NCBI GenBank assembly: GCA_963814875.1
Contig: CAWFFJ010000022.1
Span: 372,001-436,000 of the forward strand
Direction of reading: 5' to 3'
Source: CAVSIS01 sp963814875
Lineage (GTDB): Bacteria; Acidobacteriota; Thermoanaerobaculia; Thermoanaerobaculales; Sulfomarinibacteraceae
DNA: 64,000 nucleotides
The notes beneath the pieces are model-generated. The model saw nothing but the letters and a program-made list of their open reading frames with translations. It was not told the DNA's origin and did no database searches. Positions 7,299-17,067 of this stretch are shown here, in pieces. The position numbers were made by a program, and so were the translations under genes. How positions within the stretch are numbered: position 1 is the stretch's first letter; each line of letters starts with the position of its first letter.

Positions 7299-8543
7299 AT
7301 GCGCATCGGCGCCTGCCTTCTGCTCGTTATCCTCGCCTGCCTTTCGGGCTCTGCACCCGCCGCAGCCGAACAGGATCGCCCGACCGCACCCGAGCCGATC
7401 CGCTTTGAGCTTCCCGGTCGGGGGGCGCGCACCTACGCCACCGACGCCCCGGCCTCCGAGCTCGACCTCCAGCTCGCCGCGGAGCTCGCCCGGCATTTCC
7501 CGGAGCTCCGCTACTCGCCCCGACTCGCACGCGCCGCCGACGCCTTCGCGGCCGTCATCCCTCCGACTCTCGCAGAGGACCTTCCAGTGCCGTTCGTGGA
7601 GGCGGTCGTACGCTGGGCGGGGTCTCCCGACGTCTCGCCGAAGGTGACCCTGGTCTACACCAGCGAGAGCTCGACGGTCGACCTCTGGAGCGAGCTCGAG
7701 CAGACGTTTCAATCCGATCCGCCGACGTCGACGGCTGAAATCGGGATCGGGCGCGCCCGCGGTAACAGCCAACCCTACTCTTGGCGGTGGGCAGCGGTCG
7801 TGGCCGAGCGCAAAGTGGACCTCGAGCCGTTCCCGCGCACCGCCACACCCGGCGATGTACCGGCTCTTGCCTTTCGGCTCAACGACAGCCTTGACAACCC
7901 CGAAATCGTCGTCACCTCCTCCAGTGGGAGGGTCTCGCGGAGGCCCGCAGCACGGGACGGAGCAGGCTGGGCCGCGACTGTCCAGCTCGGGATCGATCCC
8001 GGCAGCCAGTGGGTCGAAATCATTGCGACGGGATATCGCGGTCCGCAGGTGGCGGCCCTCTTTCCGGTCTGGATCGGGGTGTCGCCGCCTCAGGTCTGGG
8101 AGGGTGCGAGAGCGGCCGACGAGACCTGGATCCAGGAGCCCGAACAGGCCGAAGGCCTCCTCCTTGGCCTGCTCAACGACGAGCGGCGTCGCCACGGTCT
8201 ACCACCGCTCGTAGCCGATTCCCGGCTCGCCGAGGTCGCACGACGACACAGCCAGGACATGCTCGACCGTGGGTACCTCGCCCACCTCTCACCGGAGGGC
8301 ACCGGCCTCCCGGATCGACTTCGCGCGGCCGGCATCCAGACTCGGCATTCGGCGGAGAACCTCGCCCGTACCCCCTCGGTGGCCGAGGCTCACGCCTCCC
8401 TCATGCGCAGCCCGGCCCACGCCGCGAACATCCTCACCGCCGAGATGGACCGGGTGGGCATCGGCGTCGCGTTCGGCCGAGGCGAGGACGGTCGGCCGAC
8501 GGTCCTGGTCACAGAGGTCTTCGCGAGGAGCCCGCAGGGCTGA
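7299..8543 (+). CDS. Secreted CAP (SCP/PR-1) domain protein
   Basis: This protein has 414 residues with a cleavable signal peptide (MRIGACLLLVILACLSGSAP, cut near AAAEQ). Residues about 30-285 form a region I do not recognise, rich in beta strands. The last 125 residues are a CAP domain: LLNDERRRHGLPPLVADSRL, then an HSQDM helix, AHLSPEGTGLPDRL, SAENLAR, and HAANILTAEMDRVGIGVAFG. These are the standard bacterial CAP landmarks (DUF1554/YkwD type). Family members act in the periplasm or outside the cell, with poorly defined roles. The start at 7299 is chosen because it begins the signal peptide; the upstream in-frame extension from 7242 would precede it with non-signal sequence. Confidence 0.85.
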   Translation: MRIGACLLLVILACLSGSAPAAAEQDRPTAPEPIRFELPGRGARTYATDAPASELDLQLAAELARHFPELRYSPRLARAADAFAAVIPPTLAEDLPVPFVEAVVRWAGSPDVSPKVTLVYTSESSTVDLWSELEQTFQSDPPTSTAEIGIGRARGNSQPYSWRWAAVVAERKVDLEPFPRTATPGDVPALAFRLNDSLDNPEIVVTSSSGRVSRRPAARDGAGWAATVQLGIDPGSQWVEIIATGYRGPQVAALFPVWIGVSPPQVWEGARAADETWIQEPEQAEGLLLGLLNDERRRHGLPPLVADSRLAEVARRHSQDMLDRGYLAHLSPEGTGLPDRLRAAGIQTRHSAENLARTPSVAEAHASLMRSPAHAANILTAEMDRVGIGVAFGRGEDGRPTVLVTEVFARSPQG

Positions 8544-8607
8544 GGCTCTTGACGGTCAGTGGGAGAGTCGAGGTGCAGGCGCGGGCCTCGGCCCTGCGGG
8601 CTCCTTT

Positions 8608-8624
8608 GACGCGCTGCGCGCGTC
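8608..8624. repeat. Short hairpin repeat R2, copy 1
   Basis: GACGCGC-TGC-GCGCGTC is a perfect 7-bp stem with a 3-nt loop. It sits in a block (about 8555-8640) that resembles 48835-48900, where the stem recurs with a TCC loop. It lies between the CAP gene and the converging ribbon-helix-helix gene. Confidence 0.55.
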
Positions 8625-8760
8625 CAGGGAAGAGGGACCGCCACACCGAAGGAGATCCGAATCCCGGAGCATCGGAGATATGGGCACCACATGTCTGATC
8701 GTGACCACGTGCCAGCGACCAACTGCCGGCTCGGGACCGAACGCGCCAGAATGACCTGCT

Positions 8761-8958
8761 TCAGGGCTCTCGAGAGTCTTCGCCCGCGTCGGTCGCGGCG
8801 CCGCCGCCGTCGCGACGACGGCGGCGGCGGATCGCGTCCCGCAGCAGGTACTCGATCTGACCGTTAACGCTGCGCAGCTCGTCCGCGGCCCAGCGGCTGA
8901 TATCCTCCCACAGCTCGGGGCTCAGACGGAGCAGAAAGCGCTTCTTGTCCTCGGACAT
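8761..8958 (-). CDS. Small Arc-type ribbon-helix-helix DNA-binding protein
   Basis: This protein has 65 residues. The N-terminal half fits an Arc/MetJ ribbon-helix-helix fold: a short strand KRFLLRLSPELW, a first helix EDISRWAADEL, a turn SVNGQ, and a second helix IEYLLRDAIRRR. The C terminus is a basic then acidic low-complexity tail (RRRRRRDGGG). It likely binds DNA as a dimer and may regulate its own operon. It is encoded seven bases after the SPFH gene on the same strand, with its Shine-Dalgarno AAGGGA overlapping that gene's stop. The SPFH plus Arc-like pair is an arrangement I recall from other genomes. There is no toxin partner next to it. Confidence 0.8.
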   Translation of the reverse strand: MSEDKKRFLLRLSPELWEDISRWAADELRSVNGQIEYLLRDAIRRRRRRDGGGAATDAGEDSREP

Positions 8959-8965
8959 TGTCCCT

Positions 8966-9868
8966 TCAGTAGAGGCTCCCGGCGTTGATCACCGGGTGAG
9001 CGTCGCGGTCACCGCACAGCACCACCAGCAGGTTCGAGACCATCGCGGCGCGGCGCTCGTCGTCGAGCTCGACAACCTTCTCGTCGGAGAGCTGCTGCAG
9101 GGCCATCTGGACCATCCCGACCGCACCCTCGACGATCTTGCGGCGAGCGGCAATGATCGCGGAGGCCTGCTGCCGTTGGAGCATTGCCCCGGCGATCTCC
9201 GATGCGTAGGCGAGGTGGCTCAAACGCGCCTCGTCGACATGGACGCCGCGCGGGCGAGCCGCTCCTGGAGCTCGCGCTCGAGTGCGGCCGACACCTGGTC
9301 GATGTCACCACGCAGCGTGATCTCCGCCGACTGCTCGTCCTCCTCCCAGGAGTCGTAGGGGTAGGCGCTGGCGAGGTGGCGCAGCGCGCTCTCGCTCTGG
9401 GTCTCGACGTAGTCCTGGTAGTTCTCGACCTCGAAGCAGGCGGCGAAGGTGTCCTCGACGCGCCACACCACCACCGCGGCAATCTCGATCGGGTTGCCGG
9501 CGCGATCGTTGACCTTGAGCCGTTCGCCGTTGAGGTTGTGGCGCCGCATCGACAGCTTGCGCTTGGCGGTGAACGGATTGACCCAGAAGAAGCCGTTGTT
9601 CTTGACGGAGCCGACATACCGCCCGAACAGCACCAACACCCCCGCCTCGTTGGGCTGCAGCACGAGAAAGCCGACTGCGGTCAGGATCGCCGCCACCAGG
9701 ACGAGGATGCCGGCGACCACGAGCGCTGCCACGCCGCCGCCGCCCCACCAGCGGTGCTCGCCGCCCACCACGCCGACCACCACGAGGCCGGTCCACCGAG
9801 GACAGGAAGATGTCCACGGGCAGCATCGCCCACCCCGAACGCCCATCAACCTCCCGCTCACCACTCAT
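8966..9868 (-). pseudogene. SPFH/Band 7 membrane protein, reading frame broken twice
   Basis: Joined across two frame changes, this is an SPFH-domain protein of about 300 residues: a cytoplasmic MSGEREVDGRSGWAMLP start, two hydrophobic segments (GLVVVGVVGG and VAALVVAGILVLVAAILTAV), then the SPFH domain beginning QPNEAGVLVLFGRYVG, and a C-terminal helix SHLAYASEIAGAMLQRQQAS. The true start is ATG 9868 with AGGAGGTGGAG upstream. The frame shifts near 9790-9800 (before GLVVVG) and again near 9235, where one missing base separates ELQERLARA from the expected GVHVDEARLSHLAY. The intact pieces lie at 9220-9864 and 8966-9223. Family members scaffold membrane microdomains. Both shifts fall in GC-rich runs, so sequencing error is a serious alternative. 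Confidence 0.8.
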
Positions 9869-10229
9869 GCTCCACCTCCTACCAGATGATACGACAATGA
9901 TATCACCATGGTTTCATCAAGGTGCCAGCAGTCGGCCACGACGCGCGAACGTGCTACCTTCACCGTCCGCGGCAGACGGCGTCACGTGACGAGAGCGGCG
10001 AGGTGCTGTCAGCGTGAGTCATTGAGCGGCGAGGGCGAGTGTATGGTCAACGTCGAGGCGGAGTGGAAAGGGGGATGGTGAAGATCGGCGGAGTAGGGGG
10101 GTGGTGGGAAAGCGGGGTGGACCGCAGAAATGCCCCGAAGATCCGCTGCGTTCCGCTTCGCTGGGGATCGCCCTTCCTGCAACGACGGGGCCGGCTCCCG
10201 GAAGAGACGGCAGACAGGAGACCTGCTCG
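9869..10229. other. Divergent intergenic region with AT-rich promoter-like patch
   Basis: The 361-nt gap separates the SPFH gene (leftward) from the glutamate-cysteine ligase (rightward). The patch 9886-9925 is unusually AT-rich for this window and repeats ATGATAC/ATGATATC and TTTCATCA. That makes it the likely SPFH promoter and a candidate operator for the adjacent ribbon-helix-helix protein. No gene is seen in the remainder. Confidence 0.4.
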
Positions 10230-11629
10230 ATGCCCACCGGAGAACTCTCCGACGCGATCGCCTTCGACGAAGCCCGCGCGCACATCGTCGACCGTTGCTT
10301 CCGGCCGACGCCGGGCGACCTCGCGGTGGGCCTGGAGATCGAGTTCTTCGCCATCGAGGTGGACGATCGCGGCCGTCCCCTCCGCCGCTGCCGGATCGCC
10401 GGAGCCGACGGGCTGGTCTCCCGCCTCGATGCCATGGTCGGCACGGTGCCGTGGCTCGGCGCACGGATCGAAAGAGCGGGCAACCCCTTCTACCCGGTCG
10501 CCGGAGGCGGCTTTCTCTCCTTCGAGCCCGGGGCGCAGCTCGAGTACTCGGGGCCGCCACTGCCCGGCCCGGCCGCCGCGCTCGACGACAGCGAGCGCAT
10601 CGTCACGGCGCTCCGCCGGGCGCTCGAACCGACCAACGTGGTCCTCGCCTCGACCGGCGTCGACCTGTGGACCAACGTCGCAAGCGTGCCCCAGCAGCTT
10701 CACGGCGCCCGCTACCCGGCAATGGCCGCATACCTCGGACGCATCGGGAGCGCGGGTGCGACCATGATGCGGCACACGGCCAGCACCCAGATCAACCTCG
10801 ACCTCGGAGATGAGCGAAGCTCCCGTGAGCGGTGGATGCTCGCCAACCTGCGAGCCCACTCCTGACCGCGAGCTTCGCCGCCAGCCCGACCCAGGACGGC
10901 GTGTCCGCCCGGACGCGGGCGTGGCAGTCCCTGGACGTCACTCGCACCGGGTTCCCCAGCGGAATCCTGCACGGCGACGACTCACCCGGCGCCTACGCCG
11001 ACGCCGCTCTGGCTGCGAACGTCCTGCTCTTCTGGCGCCCGGACGGCACCGCCGCCCCCGGCGAGCCAGGCTTCCCCTTCTCCCGCTGGATCGCCGAAGG
11101 GCACCCCGAGCACGGCTGGCCGATGATCGCGGACCTCGACTACCACCTCTCCACCCTCTTCTTCGAGGTCCGCCCGCGGGGCTTCCTCGAGCTGCGCTCG
11201 GTGGAGGGACTCCCTGACCCGTGGCGGGCCGTCCCGGTGGTCCTGATGAGCGCTCTCCTGTACGAGCCCGAGGCACGGCGGGAGGCGCTCGAACTGCTCA
11301 ACCCTCTCGCGACACGACTGGGAGGACTGTGGCAGACCGCGGCGCGACACGGAGTTCGCGACAACGAGCTGCGCGACCTCTCGGTGACCGCCTGGGAGAT
11401 CGGCCTGGCCGGAGCCGCCCGCCTCGGCGCGGAGCTGATCCGCCCAGCGGACATCGAGCGCACCCAGCGCTTCATCGAGCGTTTCACCCGTGTCGGCCGC
11501 CTGCCGGCGGACGAGTACGCAGCCGCCTTCGCCGCCGGACCCGCGTGCGCACTGCGCTGGGCGGAGGACGGCGAAAGCGGCCTCACCTCCGACCGTGCCA
11601 TTGCCGGCTGCCTCGGCGGCCCCGCCTGA
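10230..11629 (+). pseudogene. Glutamate-cysteine ligase family protein, one frameshift
   Basis: Together the two frames encode about 465 residues of a glutamate-cysteine ligase of the GCS2/EgtA type, which joins glutamate and cysteine as the first step of glutathione (or ergothioneine) synthesis. Frame one runs from ATG 10230 (ACAGGAG upstream) to about 10855 and includes GDLAVGLEIEFF near residue 33 and MMRHTASTQINLDLGD. Frame two continues to 11629 with LLTASFAASPTQDG, SRTRAWQ-like and RPRGFLELRSVEGLPD, which are expected family segments. The break is near 10851, where one missing base after LANL shifts the frame. No glutathione synthetase is adjacent. Either a recent loss or a sequencing error would explain it. 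Confidence 0.78.
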
Positions 11630-11682
11630 GGGTCGCCGGCCCAGCCGATGATCGCCGCGCCGGACTGGGACCGGTTGCGACC

Positions 11683-11928
11683 ATGACACGGCACGGTCGG
11701 CCTGTGCTCTGCCTCACGATCGTCGTCGTGGTACTGGCCGGCGGGGCCGCGGCCCTCGCCCGGCACGTCGCGAGCTTCGGGATGAGCGTCGAGGCCAGAA
11801 ACGCGCTCCTCGCCCGCCAGCAGTGGCCCCCGCGTGTCGGACACCTCATCCCGTGGCAGCGGCCCGACCTGATTCGCGAGGCGGTCCTCGCCCAGCTCGA
11901 CGCGATCGAGACCCCGCCACAATCCTGA
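11683..11928 (+). CDS. Small single-pass membrane protein, unknown
   Basis: This protein has 81 residues. A single hydrophobic helix lies near the N terminus (PVLCLTIVVVVLAGGAAAL, about residues 7-25), followed by a charged, helix-prone tail rich in Arg and Pro. I do not recognise it. It starts with ATG at 11683 with no strong Shine-Dalgarno and ends 42 bases before the M14 peptidase start, on the same strand. It could be a real small gene or a remnant, since this stretch contains several damaged genes. Confidence 0.4.
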   Translation: MTRHGRPVLCLTIVVVVLAGGAAALARHVASFGMSVEARNALLARQQWPPRVGHLIPWQRPDLIREAVLAQLDAIETPPQS

Positions 11929-11970
11929 GACTGCGTGCTACCATCCGACGACATCGCGATGGAGGTCGCC

Positions 11971-14614
11971 ATGCGTCGATTGCTCCCCGTCCTGACCCTC
12001 GCCGCCCTCATTCTGGCCGCGGCTTCCCCACTCCTGGCCGAAGCTCCGCCCACGCCCGACGCCTTCTTCGGTTTCACGCCGGGCTCCGACCGCAACCTGG
12101 TCGACTACGAGCAGCTCCTCGCCTACCTCGGCAAGCTCGCGGCCGCCTCGCCCCGCCTCGAGCTGCGCGAGGTCGGCCGCTCCCCGCTCGACCGGCCGAT
12201 GGCCGTACTGTTCATGTCGTCGCCCGCCAACATCGCGCGCCTCGATCAGCTCAAGGAGCGTCAACCGTCAGCTGGCGCTCGATCCGGACATCCCCGACGC
12301 GCAGCGCGAGACGCTGATCGCGGACGCCCGGGTCTTCGTCATGGCAACCTTGTCGATGCACTCCACCGAGGTCGCGCCGAGCCAGTCGTTGCCGCTCTAC
12401 GCCTACGAGATTGCCACCACCGAGGACCCCGCGGTGCTCGCCGAGCTCGACAACGTGGTCCTGATGGTGATGCCCAACCACAACCCCGACGGCATGGACA
12501 TGGTCGTCGAGCACTACCGCAAGTACCTCGGCACGAAGTACGAGGGTTCATCGCTGCCGCGGGTCTACCACCGCTACGTCGGCCACGACAACAACCGCGA
12601 CTTCGTGTCCCTGACCCAGGCCGACACCAAGGTCATCAGCCGCCTGTTCTCCACCGAGTGGTACCCGCAGGTGCTGGTCGAGAAGCACCAGATGGGGAGC
12701 ACTGGGCCGCGCTACTACGTCCCGGTCAACCACGACCCGATCGCGGAGAACATCGACGAGGGACTGTGGAACTGGATGGCGGTGTTCGGTGCGGCCCTGC
12801 AGCACGACATGACCGCGGACGGCCACCACGGGCTCGTCAGCCACTGGGAGTTCGACAACTACTGGCCGGGCTCGACCGAGACCTCGCTGTGGAAGAACGT
12901 GATCAGCTTCCTCACCGAAGCGGCGAGCTGCAAGGTCGCGACGCCGGTCTACGTCGAGCCCACCGAGCTCGAGGGCGACGGCAAGGGCCTGGCGGAGTAC
13001 AAGAAGAGCGTTAACATGCCCGACCCGTGGCCGGGCGGGTGGTGGCGCCTCGGCGACATCGTCGCTTACGAGCTCAGCTCGATGCGCTCGATCCTCGCCA
13101 CCGCCTCGACCAACCGTGAGGCCATCCTCCGCTACCGCAATGACCTGTGCCGCAAGGAGGTCGCCGAGGGACGCACCCAGGCGCCCTACTTCTACGTGCT
13201 GCCCGCGCACCAGCTCGACCGGGGAGCGCTGCCCGACCTGGTGGCGCTGCTCGAGGAGCACGGCGTGCGGATCGAGCACCTGACCCGCGACGTCGTCGTG
13301 GACGGCCGGGCGCTGTCCGCAGGAGACGTGGTCGTCCCTCTCGCCCAGCCCTACCGGGCCTTCGTCAAGGAGGTCATGGAGCCCCAGGTCTACCCGGTCC
13401 GCCACTACACGCCCGGCGGCGAGATCATCAAGCCCTACGACGTCACCAGTTGGTCGCTGCCGCTGCACTGGGACCTCGACTGCTTCGCCCTCGACGTCCC
13501 CTCCGCGGACCTCGAGGCGAGCCTCGAGCCGGTCACCTCGGCGGCGCTACGCGGCCCGGCGCCGACGCTGCCGAACGGTCCCTACTGGGGCCTCGCCTAC
13601 CCGTCCAGCGACAACGCGAGCTTCGCGGCGGCCTTCGCCGCGTTCAAGGCCGGCGTCGCGGTCGAGCGGACCCAGGCGGAGGTCGCGACGCCAGCGGGCG
13701 TGCTTCCGGCCGGCACCTTCCTGATGCGCGCCGACCAGAAGACCGGCAACCACCTCGCCGAGGTGGTCCGGGCTGCGTCCGTGCCGCCCCTCGTGCTGGC
13801 CGCCGCACCGGACGTCGCCACGCGCGCGGTGCGCGCGCCGCGCATCGCACTGGTCGAGACCTGGACCCATGACATGAACGCCGGATGGACCCGCTACCTG
13901 CTCGACACCTACGGCGTGAGCTACACGGTCGTCCATCCCGCAGACATCGCGAGCCAGGACCTCGCGAAGAGCTTCGACGTCATTGTCTTCCCCGGAGCCG
14001 GCGAGGACCTCCTGGTCAAGGGCGAGCGCAAGCGGGGCGATCGCTACTTTCCGAGCGACCTCCCGCCCGAGTACCGCAAGGGCATGGGCGACAAGGGGCT
14101 GGTCAACCTCGGGTCATTCGTTGAAGGCGGCGGGATCGTGGTCGCCTGGGGAGACTCGGTGAACCTGTTCACCGACGGGCTCAAGGTCAAGGGCGAGGGT
14201 TCTACCCCCGACAGCGAACGGCTTCCCGTCGGCGACGCCACCGACGACGCCAAGAAGGCTGGGCTCTACGTTCCCGGCTCACTGCTCGACGTCCGCGTCG
14301 TGGCGGAGCACCCGCTGACCTGGGGCCTCCCGGCCCACCTCGGCGTGTTCTCCCGCGGAGAACCGGTGCTCACGACCTCGATCCCCGTCCTCGACGCCGA
14401 CCGGCGGGTGGTCCTCGTCTATCCCGAGACCCACGTCCTGCTGTCGGGATACATCGAGGGCGAGGCCGCGATCGAAAACACGCCCGCGATGGTCTGGGTC
14501 CGCAAGGGCAAGGGTCAGCTCGCGCTGGCGGCCTTCGCGCCCCAGTTCCGCGCGTCGACGCCAGGAGCCTACCCCCTGCTGTTCAACGCCCTGCTGCTGC
14601 CGCCGCTGCAGTAA
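11971..14614 (+). pseudogene. M14 family zinc carboxypeptidase, exported, one frameshift
   Basis: With the frame corrected this is an exported M14 peptidase of about 880 residues. It has a signal peptide (MRRLLPVLTLAALILAAASP) from ATG 11971, with GGAGG upstream. The frame changes near 12261, where one extra base after RLDQLKE interrupts the expected VNRQLALDPDIPDAQRETL. The zinc site is visible: MHSTEV gives the HxxE pair near 12360, and EKHQMGS supplies a candidate downstream His. NPDGMD near 12485 is typical of the family. The long C-terminal part (from about 13900) is a beta-rich accessory region. The uninterrupted part is 12341-14614. Downstream is a terminator-like hairpin. Confidence 0.8.
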
Positions 14615-14639
14615 CGGAGCTTTTTGTCGTGATGGAAAT

Positions 14640-14659
14640 GGCGGCCTGGAAAGGCCGCC
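14640..14659 (+). terminator. Hairpin downstream of the M14 peptidase gene
   Basis: The perfect stem GGCGGCCT-GGAA-AGGCCGCC (8 bp, GNRA-type loop) starts 26 bases after the stop codon. A T-run precedes rather than follows it (TTTTT at 14621-14625), so it may stop transcription only weakly or act as an mRNA 3-prime stabiliser. Confidence 0.45.
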
Positions 14660-14686
14660 TTACCCGTCCCAGGAGCTGATCACTCG

Positions 14687-15322
14687 ATGGCCCGCCGCCA
14701 CCCGCCGCCGCTCGAGCGAACCGCCGTCCCCGACGGCGAACTCGCCTACGATCCACAGTTCCTGCCCACCGAGATCGCCGACCGCCTGCTCGCCCGGCTC
14801 ACCATCGAGATTGCGTGGGACCAGCACGTGCTCCAGTGGTTCGGGCGAGGTCGTCCGAGCCCCCGACTGTCCGCCTGGTACGGCAACTCCACTGCCCGCT
14901 ATAGCTACTCGGGCCTGACCCTCGAGCCGCGCCCGTGGCTGGCGCCGCTCGCCACCCTGCGGCGCAAGGTCCAGGCCGCCGCCGGCGCTCGCTTCAACGC
15001 CGTCCTCGCCAACCTCTACCGGGACGGCAACGACAGCATGGGCTGGCACGCGGACGACGAGCCCGAGCTCGGCACGAACCCGGTCATCGCCTCCGTGAGC
15101 CTGGGTGCGCCACGACGCTTCCGCCTCCGCCACGTCGGACCGCCGCAGCTCGCGCTCGGCTTCGACCTCACCCACGGCTCGCTGCTGGTGATGGCCGGGG
15201 AGCTCCAGCACCACTGGCGTCACACCGTCCCCAAGACAACGCGCTCGGTCGGCCCCCGCCTCAACCTGACGTTTCGCCGAGTCCTCCCACCTCGGGAGCT
15301 CGCGAGAGATTCTGGCCAGTGA
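14687..15322 (+). CDS. AlkB-like 2-oxoglutarate/Fe(II) dioxygenase
   Basis: This 211-residue AlkB homolog resembles the ALKBH2/3 group. Such enzymes oxidatively remove alkyl groups from DNA or RNA bases using Fe(II), O2 and 2-oxoglutarate. The iron triad is intact: H121 and D123 in GWHADDEPELG, and H179 in RHTVPKT. The 2-oxoglutarate-binding arginines are present in PRLNLTFRRV near the C terminus, and the substrate-lid pattern SAWYGNSTARYSYSG matches this subgroup. Length is typical. It is the one clearly undamaged gene between the broken M14 and GGDEF genes. No SOS-like or Ada regulatory site was seen upstream. Confidence 0.93.
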   Translation: MARRHPPPLERTAVPDGELAYDPQFLPTEIADRLLARLTIEIAWDQHVLQWFGRGRPSPRLSAWYGNSTARYSYSGLTLEPRPWLAPLATLRRKVQAAAGARFNAVLANLYRDGNDSMGWHADDEPELGTNPVIASVSLGAPRRFRLRHVGPPQLALGFDLTHGSLLVMAGELQHHWRHTVPKTTRSVGPRLNLTFRRVLPPRELARDSGQ

Positions 15323-15409
15323 CGTCTCAAACCCACGGCGAGATGTAATCTATGGGGTGAAAGCTGCGTCACACCAACCGTCAAGGCGGCGAAGGGACGG
15401 CGACGGACC

Positions 15410-16319
15410 ATGGCACCACGGGGCGACGAGCCGGACGGGGCGACCCAACGCTGGAGCAGCCTGTGCGATCCGGAGACTCTGCGCCTGTTCGTTCGCAACC
15501 TCGGCGAGGGTGTCTACGTGACACGCAGCGACGGCGCCGTCCTCGACGCCAACCCGGCCTGCCTCGCCATCCTCGGCGTCGGCTCCCTCGACGAGCTGCA
15601 GTCGCTGAATGCCGAGCTGCTGATTGCCGATCCTGACCTACGCGGTCAGGAGTTGGCGCTGCTCGAGCGCGACGGCCGGGTGCGCGAGTTCGAGCTCGAG
15701 ATCCACAGCCGCGGACGGGGTGGTGCGAACGGTCCTCGATACCGCCTACCGGGTGGTCGACGAGAGCACCGGCGAGGTCTTCTACCACGGGATCCTGGTC
15801 GACATCAGTGCCCGCAAGGAGCTCGAGCGCCAGCTCCGGGATGCCGCGGTCCGGGACCAGCTCACCGGGTGCTTCAACCGCCGCTTCCTTGCGGGAATGC
15901 GCGCTCGCCTCGAAGCGGAGGGTGGTCGATGGGGCATCGTGGTCATCGACGTTGACCATTTCAAGCAGTACAACGATCGCTACGGTCATCTCGCGGGCGA
16001 CGCCGCCCTGGCCTGTCTCGCCCGGTTTCTCATGAACGAGGTCCGGGTCGAGGACGTCGTGGTCCGCTTCGGCGGCGACGAGTTCCTGGTGGTGGTCGAG
16101 AAGGACGCAGAGGAGACGACCCCGCTGGTCGCCGACCGCCTGTCCCACGCCGCAGTGGACCACGCGGGAGTGGACATCAGCCTCGGCTGGGCGACACGGG
16201 ACGGCGACGAACCCTTCGAACGGACCATTCACCGCGCCGACGAGGAGCTGTTCACGATCCGGGTCAAGCGCCGCAGCTCGCCCCGCAAGCGCATGCCCGA
16301 GACAGCGGAAGGCGCATGA
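15410..16319 (+). pseudogene. PAS-GGDEF diguanylate cyclase, one frameshift
   Basis: This is a probable cytoplasmic diguanylate cyclase of about 300 residues. An N-terminal PAS domain (LRLFVRNLGEGVYVTRSDGAVLDANPACLAILG) leads into a GGDEF domain with DVDHFKQYNDRYGH and an intact RFGGDEFLVVVE signature, followed by SLGWATRDGDEPFERTIHRAD. The frame changes near 15716: one extra G separates EFELEIHSR from the expected DGVVRTVLDTAYRV. Continuous pieces are 15410 to about 15716 and about 15716 to 16319. The catalytic half is undamaged. Whether it is dead in the cell or only in this sequence is open. It converges on the MFS remnant. Confidence 0.8.
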
Positions 16320-16328
16320 GGTCGTGGG

Positions 16329-16688
16329 TCAGGGGGCGGGACGGATTGCCGGAGCCCCGGCAGGAAGTGGCAGTTTCTCGGGCACGCGGATCTGCAGGCA
16401 GACGAAGAACCCGACGACGGCAATGGCGCCGGCGAGCAGGAACACCCAACGGAAGCCATACGCCTCCCAGATGTAGCCCGACAGCACAGGGAGCGTCATC
16501 GCGACCGCGTGGTCGATGGTGATCCCGAGCGAGATCGTGGGCGTGATGTCCGAGGGATCCTCGGTTATACCGAGGTAGTTGTTGAGCGTGGCGCCGAAGA
16601 TGCCGGACGCCGCGCCGAAGAAGAGCGTGGCGAGGAGCGCGCGGCGGAGATCGCGCGGTGCGCGGCGAAAGGCGTCGAGGCTGCGCAT
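16329..16688 (-). pseudogene. MFS transporter remnant with its centre deleted in frame
   Basis: The open frame encodes 119 residues that join the first membrane helix of an MFS transporter (LLATLFFGAASGIFGATLNNYL, about residues 16-37) to its last helices (ISLGITIDHAVAMTLPVLSGYIWEAYGFRWVFLLAGAIAVVGFFVC). About 250-300 residues that should lie between them are missing, yet the frame is kept. The product cannot be a working 12-helix transporter. The start ATG at 16688 has only a weak AAGG upstream. Two other genes in this window (31545-31739 and 34970-35176) show the same loss of the middle. Confidence 0.72.
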
Positions 16689-17067
16689 GGGAGACCTTGG
16701 GGCGGCGGCGCCCGCCGCCGGAGTGTAGCTCAGGAGCCCTATCGGGCGCATGCCCTGGCAGGTGCCGGGAGATCGGCGGGCGGACACAGACATCTGTCAC
16801 ACAAGCTTCCGAGATGCCGCCGAGACGCGAGCCGGGCACGTCGAGGTGTCGCGCGGCAGACTTCTCCCAGAAATGGTCCAGAAGCGTCCGAATCCTGTCC
16901 AATCGTGGTACTTATGGGGCGTGTGCAAGCAGTCAGCTTGGCCTCGTCGAACCGCCGCTCAGCGGGGGTGGCATTCTGCCCCTGCGCACGGACCGACTTC
17001 CCTCTCCATCGCCGAGGGTGGCAGCGGACGGCCGCAGCTCCGCGACCGGACCCACAGCCAGCACCAG
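16689..17067. other. Divergent intergenic region
   Basis: The 379-nt gap lies between the leftward MFS remnant and the rightward sensor kinase. A TACTTAT box at about 16909 could be a -10 for the kinase. The frame open upstream of the kinase reads as low-complexity, non-protein-like sequence and is not included in the gene. Nothing else is seen. Confidence 0.35.

Noticed and set aside
9220..9864. Programmed frameshift in the SPFH gene
   Set aside because: No slippery heptamer or downstream pseudoknot is evident, two separate shifts would be needed, and neighbours are also frameshifted, so error or decay is likelier.
8761..9868. Toxin-antitoxin module made by the ribbon-helix-helix and SPFH genes
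   Set aside because: The partner is a Band 7 membrane protein, not a small toxin, so the pair is better read as a conserved SPFH/regulator operon.
16750..17067. Extended N terminus of the hybrid sensor from 16750
   Set aside because: These 106 residues are not protein-like and would place a signal peptide internally; the start at 17068 begins a good signal peptide.
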